Positions 6,683 through 12,932 of a DNA stretch of 12,932 nt are shown here, one piece after another. The stretch is from Polaribacter sp. (GTDB lineage Bacteria > Bacteroidota > Bacteroidia > Flavobacteriales > Flavobacteriaceae), in assembly GCA_029248845.1 (NCBI GenBank), contig JAQWIO010000018.1, positions 1 through 12,932 on the forward strand, given 5' to 3'. The stretch's first letter is position 1; the number at the start of each line of letters is the position of its first letter. The position numbers and the translations under genes are program-made. The notes below the pieces were generated by a model. The model was not told the origin of the DNA and made no database searches. It saw only the letters and a program-made list of their open reading frames with translations.

Positions 6683-8158
6683 ATGTCAAATTATTTTAAC
6701 ACATTAACATTAAGAGAAAAATTAGAACAATTAGGAAAGTGTCGTTTTATGGATGCTTCAGAATTTGAAGACGGTGTAAGCGCATTAGTAGGAAAGAAAA
6801 TTGTTATTGTAGGTTGTGGAGCTCAAGGTTTAAATCAAGGTTTAAATATGAGAGAATCCGGGTTGGATATTTCGTATACATTAAGACAAGCTGCTATAGA
6901 TCAAAAAAGAGAGTCATATTTAAATGCGAGCTCTAATGGTTTTACCGTTGGAACCTATGAAGAATTAATTCCAACAGCAGATGTTGTATTAAATTTAACT
7001 CCAGACAAACAGCACACAAATGTTGTCAATACGATAATGCCACTTATGAAAAAAGGTGCAACCTTATCTTATTCTCATGGTTTTAATATTGTTGAAGAAG
7101 GAACACAGATTCGGAAAGATTTAACGGTAATTATGGTAGCACCAAAATGCCCTGGATCAGAAGTTCGTGAAGAGTACAAAAGAGGTTTTGGAGTGCCTAC
7201 TTTAACGGCAGTTCATCCAGAAAATGACCCAGAAGGAAAAGGTTGGGCACAAGCAAAAGCCTATGCAGTTGCTACTGGAGGTCATAGAGCAGGAGTTTTA
7301 GAATCTTCTTTTGTTGCGGAAGTAAAATCTGATTTAATGGGAGAACAAACGATTTTATGTGGTTTGTTACAAACAGGGGCAATTTTATCTTTTGATAAAA
7401 TGGTTGAACAAGGAATCGAACCGGGGTATGCAGCTAAGTTAATTCAATATGGTTGGGAAACTGTAACGGAAGCTCTAAAACACGGAGGAATCACAAATAT
7501 GATGGATAGATTGTCTAATCCAGCTAAAATAAAAGCTTTTGAAATTTCTGAAGAATTAAAAGATATTATGCGTCCGTTATTTCAAAAACATATGGATGAT
7601 ATTATGACAGGTCATTTTTCTAAAACAATGATGGAAGATTGGGCTAATAATGATAAAAATTTATTAAGTTGGAGAGCAGCTACAGGAGAAACTGCATTTG
7701 AAAAACAACAAATTACAACGCAAGAAATTTCAGAACAAGAATATTTCGATCACGGAACCTTATTAGTCGCTTTTGTTAGAGCAGGTGTAGAACTTGCTTT
7801 TGAAGCAATGACAGATTCTGGGATTATTGATGCTTCTGCTTACTATGAATCGTTACATGAAACGCCATTAATAGCAAACACAATTGCACGAAAAAAATTA
7901 TACGAAATGAACCGTGTAATTTCTGACACTGCAGAATATGGTTGTTATTTATTTGATCATGCTTGTAAGCCTTTATTGACAGATTTTATGAAGACCGTTA
8001 AGACTGATCTTATTGGAAAAAAATTTACAGGTTCTAATGATGTTGATAATCAAGAATTGATTCGCATCAACGCGATTATTAGAAATCATCCCGTTGAAAT
8101 TGTAGGTGCAAAATTAAGAGCTTCTATGACCGCAATGAAAGTGATAAAATCTGCATAA
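6683..8158 (+). CDS. ilvC: ketol-acid reductoisomerase (NADP+), class II long form
   Basis: Isomerises and reduces acetolactate or acetohydroxybutyrate to the dihydroxy acids with NADPH and Mg2+. The 491 residues equal the E. coli enzyme in length and align without shifts over the checked sites. The Rossmann motif is VGCGAQGLNQG (43-53). R68, R76 and S78 are the residues that select NADPH in E. coli IlvC, so NADPH use is expected. H132, K155, D217, E221, E389, E393 and S414 match the catalytic and metal-binding residues. The long form has a duplicated C-terminal knotted domain (about 210-350 and 355-490) and is typical of gamma-proteobacteria, plants and many Bacteroidota; many other bacteria carry the short form of about 330 residues. 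It is the last gene of the ilvDBNC operon and is followed by a strong hairpin. Confidence 0.97.
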   Translation: MSNYFNTLTLREKLEQLGKCRFMDASEFEDGVSALVGKKIVIVGCGAQGLNQGLNMRESGLDISYTLRQAAIDQKRESYLNASSNGFTVGTYEELIPTADVVLNLTPDKQHTNVVNTIMPLMKKGATLSYSHGFNIVEEGTQIRKDLTVIMVAPKCPGSEVREEYKRGFGVPTLTAVHPENDPEGKGWAQAKAYAVATGGHRAGVLESSFVAEVKSDLMGEQTILCGLLQTGAILSFDKMVEQGIEPGYAAKLIQYGWETVTEALKHGGITNMMDRLSNPAKIKAFEISEELKDIMRPLFQKHMDDIMTGHFSKTMMEDWANNDKNLLSWRAATGETAFEKQQITTQEISEQEYFDHGTLLVAFVRAGVELAFEAMTDSGIIDASAYYESLHETPLIANTIARKKLYEMNRVISDTAEYGCYLFDHACKPLLTDFMKTVKTDLIGKKFTGSNDVDNQELIRINAIIRNHPVEIVGAKLRASMTAMKVIKSA

Positions 8159-8175
8159 ATAAATATTATATTTTT

Positions 8176-8218
8176 TATTAAAACCTATTTAGATTTTATA
8201 TCTAAATAGGTTTTAATA
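8176..8218. terminator. strong hairpin terminator after ilvC
   Basis: An uninterrupted 18-bp stem joins 8176-8193 with 8201-8218 around the 7-nt loop TTTTATA. The core is CCTATTTAGA / TCTAAATAGG flanked by A and T tracts, so it reads as a terminator on both strands. It starts 17 bp after the ilvC stop and ends the ilv transcript. Confidence 0.85.
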
Positions 8219-8278
8219 TTTTAACAATACAAGTAAAAAAATAAGTTTTTTCTTAAAACTTGTAGTAAAATATTCTTC

Positions 8279-8300
8279 CGATGTTATTATGATAATATCG
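8279..8300. repeat. 9-bp inverted repeat upstream of gapN
   Basis: CGATGTTAT (8279-8287) and ATAATATCG (8292-8300) are inverted repeats with one mismatch (a G-U pair in RNA) around the loop TATG. It lies about 60 bp upstream of the likely gapN -7 box, where an activator or repressor could bind. There is no T run. A similar TTCCGA word occurs at its left edge (8276-8281) and again at 8304-8309. The role is unknown. Confidence 0.35.
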
Positions 8301-8362
8301 AAATTCCGAAATGCTTTTCGTGAATAAACTCAAGTTATAAAGTCAATTCAGTGTTATTTCTG

Positions 8363-8370
8363 TAATTTTG
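8363..8370 (+). promoter_or_regulatory. -7 promoter box for gapN
   Basis: TAATTTTG fits the Bacteroidota -7 consensus TAnnTTTG at every fixed position and is the only such match on this strand between the ilvC terminator and gapN. No TTTG is found about 19 bp upstream, so the -33 element is weak or replaced by an activator. Transcription would begin near 8376, about 50 nt before the start codon. Confidence 0.45.
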
Positions 8371-8428
8371 AACTTTATAATTATATTATAATTAATTAGG
8401 TTTAAAATTTTTATTTTAAAAACAATTT

Positions 8429-10021
8429 ATGAAAAAACAATTCACAGAAATTCCAGAAGCATATAAAATCACGTCCCTTTTACATCAAAAAACATACTTA
8501 GTTGGTGGTGAATTAAAAGAATGGAAAGGAGAGTTTACAGAAGTATATTCTTCGATTTCATCAACCAAAGAATACAAACCAACGTTGTTAGGAACTATTC
8601 CCAATTTAACAGGAGATGAGGGTTTAGAGGCTTTAGACTCTGCCTATAAAGCCTATGATAAAGGGCAAGGTTTATGGCCAACGATGAGAGTTGTAGATAG
8701 AATAGAGTGTATGGAAGAGTTTGCAGAGCAAATGAAAACCAAACGTGATGAAGTTGTAAAGCTTTTAATGTGGGAAATTGGGAAATCATTACCAGATTCT
8801 GAAAAAGAATTCGATAGAACTATTGAATATATTTACGATACAATTGAAGATTACAAGCAAATGGATAGAGACTCTGCCAAGTTTGAAAAAAGCAGTGGAG
8901 TTCATGCTCATATTAGACGGGGTCCTTTAGGCGTTGTGTTGTGTTTAGGCCCGTACAATTACCCTTTAAACGAAACGTTTGCATTGTTGATCCCTGCTTT
9001 AATGATGGGAAATACAGCTGTATTTAAACCCGCAAAACATGGTGTTTTATTATTGTCTCCTTTAATAGAAGCATTCCAAAATAGTTTTCCAGAAGGTGTT
9101 GTAAATGTAATTTATGGTAGAGGTAGAGTTTTAGCAACACCTATTATGAAAACTGGAAAAGTAGACGTGTTGGCTTTAATAGGAAACAGCATCTCTGCAA
9201 ATGCGATTCAAGCCAATCATCCTTTTAAAAATAGATTGCGCTTAGTTTTAGGGTTAGAAGCAAAAAATCCAGCAATAGTTTTACCAGATGCCGATTTAGA
9301 TTTAGCAATTGATGAATGTATTTCAGGAGCTACTTCTTTTAACGGACAACGATGTACAGCCTTAAAAATTATATATGTTCACGAACATATAGTTGACAAG
9401 TTTAATAAGCGATTTAGTGAAAAATTAGATGCTTTAAAATTTGGAAACCCTTGGGAAAAGGGTGTGAAATTAACACCTTTGCCAGAACCAGGCAAGCCAG
9501 CCTATATTCAAGAATTAATTGATGACGCTACTACAAAAGGAGCAAAAGTGATTAATGAAAAAGGAGGTGAAATCTCAGAAAATTATATTTTTCCAGCAGT
9601 TTTATATCCCGTTTCTAAAGATATGAGAGTTTTTCAAGAAGAGCAATTCGGTCCCGTAACTCCTGTTGTTTCTTTTAAAAATATTCAAGAACCTTTAGAT
9701 GATATGGCAGCATCTAATTATGGACAACAAGTAAGTGTTTTTGGGAGTGAAGTAAAAACATTGGCCCCTTTAATAGATGCTTTGGTAAATTTGGTATGTA
9801 GAGTAAATTTAAATAGTGCTGCTCAAAGAGGTCCAGACGTCTATCCTTTTACAGGAAGAAAAGACTCTGCGGTAGCAACTTTAAGTGTTCATGACGCATT
9901 GCGATCTTTTTCTATTAGAACTTTTCTAGCAGCTAAAGATACTTCCTATAATAATGCAATTTTAGAAGATTTATTGGAAAAAAAAGCTTCTAATTTTATT
10001 AGTACAGATTATCTGTTGTAA
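8429..10021 (+). CDS. gapN: NADP-dependent non-phosphorylating glyceraldehyde-3-phosphate dehydrogenase (GapN-like aldehyde dehydrogenase)
   Basis: Aldehyde dehydrogenase superfamily protein of 530 residues. The GapN reaction oxidises glyceraldehyde 3-phosphate directly to 3-phosphoglycerate with NADP+ and yields NADPH without ATP. Catalytic residues seen: N177 in GPYNYPLNE, K200 in FKPAKH, the general base E277 in GLEAKNPAIV, the nucleophile C309 in FNGQRCTALK, and the cofactor motif EEQFGPV (404-410). The NGQRCTA and YNYPLNE contexts resemble GapN more than betaine-, succinate- or acetaldehyde dehydrogenases. GLEAKN replaces the common ELGGK around the glutamate. The enzyme is longer than the roughly 475 residues of streptococcal GapN, mostly through its first 25 or so residues and the C-terminus. 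Substrate and cofactor are inferred; another NADP-dependent aldehyde dehydrogenase cannot be excluded. It is a single-gene unit between two terminators, with its own promoter-like box. Confidence 0.8.
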   Translation: MKKQFTEIPEAYKITSLLHQKTYLVGGELKEWKGEFTEVYSSISSTKEYKPTLLGTIPNLTGDEGLEALDSAYKAYDKGQGLWPTMRVVDRIECMEEFAEQMKTKRDEVVKLLMWEIGKSLPDSEKEFDRTIEYIYDTIEDYKQMDRDSAKFEKSSGVHAHIRRGPLGVVLCLGPYNYPLNETFALLIPALMMGNTAVFKPAKHGVLLLSPLIEAFQNSFPEGVVNVIYGRGRVLATPIMKTGKVDVLALIGNSISANAIQANHPFKNRLRLVLGLEAKNPAIVLPDADLDLAIDECISGATSFNGQRCTALKIIYVHEHIVDKFNKRFSEKLDALKFGNPWEKGVKLTPLPEPGKPAYIQELIDDATTKGAKVINEKGGEISENYIFPAVLYPVSKDMRVFQEEQFGPVTPVVSFKNIQEPLDDMAASNYGQQVSVFGSEVKTLAPLIDALVNLVCRVNLNSAAQRGPDVYPFTGRKDSAVATLSVHDALRSFSIRTFLAAKDTSYNNAILEDLLEKKASNFISTDYLL

Positions 10022-10040
10022 ATAATTAATAATTGTAAAA

Positions 10041-10070
10041 ATAAAAAACCTCCATTTGGAGGTTTTTTAT
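10041..10070. terminator. bidirectional terminator between gapN and the convergent membrane-protein gene
   Basis: A 13-bp perfect stem pairs 10041-10053 with 10058-10070 around the loop ATTT. The GC core CCTCC/GGAGG is flanked by six A on the left and six T on the right, so it terminates transcription from either side. It lies 20 bp after the gapN stop and about 70 bp after the end of the minus-strand gene. Confidence 0.92.
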
Positions 10071-10138
10071 TTTAAGATCTTAAATTAAAGGTTGAATTAA
10101 AAAGCATGATTGCTAAATAATTTTAAATTTTAAATCTT

Positions 10139-10738
10139 TTAAGTAGTAATCTGATTCTCTTTTATATCCTCGTAAAACTTTGCCACACTCACCTGCACAT
10201 AGGGAGATAACCATAGAAATCCTATCCCTAGTGTAAGAATACAGAGTAAAGCCCAACCTAAAAATCGAAGACCTAGACAGAAATATTTCCATTTATATCC
10301 ATACATCATCTTTTTACTTTTGTTAATAGCATCCATAGCCCCTATGGAATTATCATCGGCAAGAATATAAAAAGTCATGGAATAGGATAATGCTGCAATA
10401 ATTCCAGGAATAATTAATAACAGACTCCATAATAATATAAATAAAAACATTAATAAATAGGCTCCTAAAGAAGTTCCAAAATTATTAAAGCCTTCAAATA
10501 TTTGTTCTAATCGTGCATCTTGATTTCTCGAAATATTTATTGAAAATATAGTAAGACCAAGAGCCATTGGACCTGAAATTATTAAACCAATTAAACCTGC
10601 AAAAGGGAAAAATTCAGTGGATACTTGAATAGCGACTATGATTAAAGTATAAACGACAAACGTTCCAATAGCAATACCCCATTTATCTTTTAGCGCTTCT
10701 CGTGCCATTTTCATCAATACTACATTTTCAGTACTCAT
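10139..10738 (-). CDS. DUF975-like integral membrane protein
   Basis: A 199-residue hydrophobic protein of unknown function. The architecture follows the DUF975 family: an N-terminal amphipathic stretch with AREALKDKWGIAIG (12-25), membrane segments at about 22-40 and 45-68, an extramembrane loop with the IFEGFNNFG motif (80-88), further segments at about 92-128 including SLLLIIPGI, then the motif around AMDAINKSKKMMYGYKWKYF (134-153), and a last hydrophobic region at about 155-180 ending in LWLSPYVQ. No signal peptide or catalytic motif is apparent. The ATG at 10738 was chosen because it begins MSTENVVLMKMAREALK, directly before the conserved part; a GTG at 10783 would add 15 basic residues without homology signs. 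It lies 133 bp downstream of the stress-protein gene on the same strand and may share its transcript. The family is confident, the role unknown. Confidence 0.8.
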   Translation of the reverse strand: MSTENVVLMKMAREALKDKWGIAIGTFVVYTLIIVAIQVSTEFFPFAGLIGLIISGPMALGLTIFSINISRNQDARLEQIFEGFNNFGTSLGAYLLMFLFILLWSLLLIIPGIIAALSYSMTFYILADDNSIGAMDAINKSKKMMYGYKWKYFCLGLRFLGWALLCILTLGIGFLWLSPYVQVSVAKFYEDIKENQITT

Positions 10739-10871
10739 AATTATTGTTTTAATTTTCCTACTCTTAAGGTTTTTCAGCTTCACCCCGTTTTATAAAGTGG
10801 TTTCTAGTCTCCACTATTTTACGTATAATTAAAAATATCTTTTTATTATTTTTTAAAAACTAAATTAATGT

Positions 10872-11699
10872 CTAACCTTTAATCGTTAACATAGGTATTG
10901 CTACATCTTTAGATAAGTTTTTGGAGACACTTGGCGAAAATAAATGTGACAAACCACTTCTACCATGTGTACATAACGCAATTAAATCGGAGTTATTATC
11001 TTTCGAGAAATTTAAAATCCCTTTTTCGATAGAAGTATCATTGTAAATATTTATGGAGTACTTAGGTAAGTTTTGCCCCTTAATAAAACGCATTACTTTT
11101 TTTATAGCTTTCCGCGTACTTTCAAAATTTGAGGGTGTATTTATTTTTAAAAGATGAATTTTACTTTTAAATTGATTTGCAAAATCTATGAATTTATTAA
11201 AAATAGCTTTATCTTCTTTTTTAAAATTAGAGGCAAAAACTAAATTTTTTAATTTAAAATTTTCATCGTCTTTTTTTACGATAATTACAGGTATGGTAGA
11301 AGTTCTCACTACTTTTTCTGTGTTAGAACCAATTATAATTTCTTCGAATTCAGAATGCCCTTTAGAGCCCATTACGATTAAATTTGCATCAATTTTATGA
11401 GCATACTTTTTTATCCCTTTAAAGGGGTTGTTGATTTTGATAAAATATTCGACCTTAAGATCTTTAGGAAAATTTTTTTCTTTAAATGCTATTATTTTTT
11501 CTTTTGTTTTTTTCAGATATAACATGCTTTCAGGAATGCTAAATTTACTGCGCGCTCCCATGTCTACAACACCAGAAGGAAGTTCTATTAAGTGAATAAG
11601 ATATACTGTTGCAGAGATTTTTTTAGCAATTTTAGCCGCCAATTTTGCGGCGTATTCAGAAGGTTTAGAAAAGTCTATTGGAACTAAAATTTTTTTCAT
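10872..11699 (-). CDS. universal stress protein with two tandem Usp domains
   Basis: Cytoplasmic nucleotide-binding stress protein of 275 residues with two alpha/beta Usp domains (about 1-143 and 149-275). The first starts with MKKILVPIDFS, with D9, and carries the full ATP-binding signature G-2X-G-9X-G-S at G111, G114, G124 and S125. The second keeps the THGRSGLSHLF segment, but C243 and P256 stand where the first and third glycines of the signature are expected, so it probably binds ATP poorly or not at all. Tandem Usp proteins of this size are common in Bacteroidota. The gene is divergent from rimP and has A/T-rich upstream sequence; the membrane protein follows on the same strand. Lysine is very frequent, as expected from the AT-rich genome. 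The function in the cell cannot be read from the sequence beyond the family. Confidence 0.9.
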   Translation of the reverse strand: MKKILVPIDFSKPSEYAAKLAAKIAKKISATVYLIHLIELPSGVVDMGARSKFSIPESMLYLKKTKEKIIAFKEKNFPKDLKVEYFIKINNPFKGIKKYAHKIDANLIVMGSKGHSEFEEIIIGSNTEKVVRTSTIPVIIVKKDDENFKLKNLVFASNFKKEDKAIFNKFIDFANQFKSKIHLLKINTPSNFESTRKAIKKVMRFIKGQNLPKYSINIYNDTSIEKGILNFSKDNNSDLIALCTHGRSGLSHLFSPSVSKNLSKDVAIPMLTIKG

Positions 11700-11759
11700 A
11701 ATTTAAAATTTTAAAAATCACTCTATCTAAAGATACAAAAAAAAATGACATAAAGTTAG

Positions 11760-11790
11760 TTTGGTAAATTCTAAACAATTTGTATATTTG
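11760..11790 (+). promoter_or_regulatory. strong Bacteroidota-type promoter of the rimP-nusA operon
   Basis: TTTG at 11760-11763, a spacer of exactly 19 bp and TATATTTG at 11783-11790 match the Bacteroidota consensus TTTG-N19-TAnnTTTG at every fixed position, the best match in the window. Transcription would start near 11796, so the leader before rimP is about 70 nt and includes the hairpin at 11822-11840. Confidence 0.82.
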
Positions 11791-11821
11791 CACCGATAAA
11801 AATCACATAAAAGGAAAATGA

Positions 11822-11846
11822 AGGGGACCAAAAGTCCCCTCTTTTT
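11822..11846 (+). terminator. intrinsic terminator in the rimP leader, candidate attenuator
   Basis: AGGGGAC (11822-11828) and GTCCCCT (11834-11840) form a perfect 7-bp, GC-rich stem with the loop CAAAA, followed by C and five T (11842-11846) and more T-rich sequence. It sits only about 25 nt after the predicted transcription start and 23 bp before the chosen rimP start, on the sense strand. No gene ends just upstream on this strand, since the stress-protein gene diverges. It therefore most likely controls read-through into rimP-nusA. Confidence 0.75.
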
Positions 11847-11868
11847 ATATTTTATTTTAAGATTTAAA

Positions 11869-12330
11869 ATGAATCAAACCAAAGTAATAGATTTAGTAAA
11901 TGAAGCATTAGCTCTTAATAAATCTTTATATTTAATTGATTTATCTATATCAACAACAAATAAAATTCAGATTACCGTAGATGGTGATAATGGAGTACCT
12001 TTAAGTGAGTGCATTAGGATTAGTAGAAATGTAGAACATAATTTTGATAGAGAAGAAGAAGACTTTTCTTTAGAGGTTTCTACACCAGACATTGCTCATC
12101 CACTAAAAGTAAAAAGACAATATATTAAAAACATCAACAGAATATTAAAAATTAAAACTTCAGAACAAGAATTTGAGGGGACTTTAGTAGAGGCAGATGA
12201 AGATAAAATTGTTTTAAATTGGAAAGCTAGAGAGCCAAAACCAATAGGGAAAGGGAAAGTTACTGTTAACAAGGCAGCAATTATTTCCTATAAAGATATT
12301 AAAGAAGCAAAAGTGAAGATTGTATTTTAA
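11869..12330 (+). CDS. rimP: ribosome maturation factor RimP
   Basis: Needed for maturation of the 30S ribosomal subunit; binds it in the cytoplasm. The 153 residues fit the usual length. The N-terminal domain (about 1-78) shows ITVDGDNGVPLSECIRISR (35-53) and DFSLEVSTPDIAHPL (65-79), the counterpart of the family's LEVSSPG segment with TPD in place of SPG. The C-terminal SH3-like domain (about 82-153) starts at RQYIKNINRILKIKT. The ATG at 11869 was chosen because MNQTKVIDLVNEAL begins like other flavobacterial RimP. An in-frame ATG at 11818, preceded by AAGGAAA, would add 17 unrelated residues and put the terminator hairpin inside the coding region. nusA starts 11 bp after the stop, the conserved rimP-nusA order. 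Confidence 0.92.
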   Translation: MNQTKVIDLVNEALALNKSLYLIDLSISTTNKIQITVDGDNGVPLSECIRISRNVEHNFDREEEDFSLEVSTPDIAHPLKVKRQYIKNINRILKIKTSEQEFEGTLVEADEDKIVLNWKAREPKPIGKGKVTVNKAAIISYKDIKEAKVKIVF

Positions 12331-12341
12331 GCAAAAATGTA

Positions 12342-12932
12342 ATGGAGAATATAGCATTAATTGATTCGTTTTCAGAATTTAAAGACAACAAGAGCATAGA
12401 TAGGGTAACCTTAATGTCTATTTTAGAAGAAGTTTTTAGATCTGCATTAAAACGTAAGTTTGGGTCCGATGATAATTTTGATATTATTATAAATCCGGAC
12501 AAAGGGGATTTAGAGATTTGGAGAAATAGAGTTGTAGTCGCAGACGGTTTTTCTGAAGACGATAATGAAGAAATTGAACTTGCGGAAGCAAGACTCATTG
12601 AGCCAGATTTTGAGATTGGTGAAGACGTATCTGAAGAAGTTAAATTAATAGATCTAGGAAGAAGAGCAATCTTAGCCTTGCGTCAAAATTTAATTTCTAA
12701 AATTTATGAACATGATAGCACTAATATTTTTAAGCAGTTTAAAGAATTAGAAGGAGAGTTGTTTAGTGCAGAAGTTCACCATATTCGTCACAATGCAATC
12801 ATTTTGTTAGATGATGATGGAAATGAAATTGTTTTGCCAAAGAGCGAACAAATTCGTTCAGACTTCTTTAGAAAAGGAGATTCTGTAAGAGGTGTTATTA
12901 AAACCGTTGAGTTAAGAGGAAATAAACCCGCA
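12342..12932 (+). CDS. nusA: transcription termination/antitermination factor NusA, 3' end outside the window
   Basis: Binds RNA polymerase and modulates pausing, intrinsic termination and antitermination. The frame is open from the ATG at 12342 to the end of the window, 197 codons of a protein usually of about 410 residues in Flavobacteriia. The N-terminal domain (about 1-130) begins MENIALIDSFSEFKDNKSIDRVTLMSILEEVFRSALKRKFG and includes the EPDFEIGEDVSEEVKLIDLGRRAILALRQNLISKI helix region. The S1 domain starts near residue 135 (GELFSAEVHHIRHNAIILLDDDGNEIVLP, then GDSVRGVIKTVEL). The KH domains lie beyond the window. Eleven bp separate it from rimP, and the start overlaps a two-codon ATG-TAA frame at 12337-12342. 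Family knowledge makes infB a likely next gene, not visible here. Confidence 0.95.
   Translation, partial: MENIALIDSFSEFKDNKSIDRVTLMSILEEVFRSALKRKFGSDDNFDIIINPDKGDLEIWRNRVVVADGFSEDDNEEIELAEARLIEPDFEIGEDVSEEVKLIDLGRRAILALRQNLISKIYEHDSTNIFKQFKELEGELFSAEVHHIRHNAIILLDDDGNEIVLPKSEQIRSDFFRKGDSVRGVIKTVELRGNKPA

Noticed and set aside
8243..8261. Hairpin AAGTTTT / AAAACTT between ilvC and gapN
   Set aside because: A 7-bp, AT-rich stem in AT-rich sequence close to a far stronger terminator; no gene needs it.
10739..10783. GTG start that would add 15 residues to the DUF975-like protein
   Set aside because: The added part is basic and unlike the family, and an ATG directly precedes the conserved region.
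10796..10815. Inverted repeat AGTGG / CCACT between the stress-protein and membrane-protein genes
   Set aside because: Only 5 bp with a 10-nt loop and no proper T run on either strand, so neither a terminator nor an operator can be supported.
11728..11735. Minus-strand TATCTTTA as a -7 box for the universal stress protein
   Set aside because: One fixed position differs and no TTTG lies at the right distance, so it was not listed as a promoter.
12299..12598. Minus-strand open frame of 99 codons over the rimP-nusA junction
   Set aside because: It is a Ser/Leu-rich shadow of nusA, which is clearly coding on the plus strand.
1..12932. Mobile elements, CRISPR arrays, tRNA/rRNA genes, defence or biosynthetic islands
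   Set aside because: No transposase or integrase, no regularly spaced repeats and no RNA gene were recognised; gene content is core metabolism and housekeeping with uniform AT-rich codon use.

Overview
The window looks like chromosomal DNA of a member of the Flavobacteriaceae (Bacteroidota), for example a Polaribacter- or Tenacibaculum-like marine species; the genus is only a guess. The reasons are the strongly AT-rich sequence, starts with A-rich upstream regions instead of clear Shine-Dalgarno sites, several matches to the Bacteroidota promoter pattern TTTG-N19-TAnnTTTG, and the style of the encoded proteins. I see no tRNA, rRNA, CRISPR array, insertion sequence or phage gene.

Layout. Positions 1-8158 hold a plus-strand branched-chain amino acid block: the 3' part of leuA, then leuB, ilvD, ilvB, ilvN and ilvC. 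ilvDBNC is compact (gaps of 48, 2 and 10 bp) and ends at an 18-bp terminator hairpin. It is separated from leuAB by 334 bp without a gene, which carry terminator-like hairpins and a 23-bp near-palindrome just upstream of ilvD. Positions 8429-10021 hold a gapN-like NADP-dependent aldehyde dehydrogenase with its own likely promoter, closed by a bidirectional terminator. On the minus strand follow a DUF975-type membrane protein and a tandem-domain universal stress protein. Divergent from these, on the plus strand, rimP and the first 197 codons of nusA begin behind the best promoter in the window and an early intrinsic terminator, a candidate attenuator.

How the genes work together. IlvB/IlvN (acetolactate synthase), IlvC (ketol-acid reductoisomerase) and IlvD (dihydroxy-acid dehydratase) supply three shared steps to valine and isoleucine. 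LeuA and LeuB take 2-oxoisovalerate on towards leucine, with LeuCD presumably encoded outside the window. IlvN keeps the residues matching the valine-binding site of E. coli IlvH, whereas LeuA ends before the usual leucine-sensing domain. GapN would make NADPH, which IlvC consumes, so its position next to the operon may be metabolically meaningful. RimP (30S maturation) and NusA (transcription elongation/termination) form the start of the conserved rimP-nusA operon.

Nothing here is a clear novel system. The most interesting signals are regulatory: the attenuator-like leader before rimP-nusA, the near-palindrome over a possible ilvD promoter, a dispersed-repeat-like hairpin inside the ilv operon, and the apparent absence of a leucine-feedback domain in LeuA.
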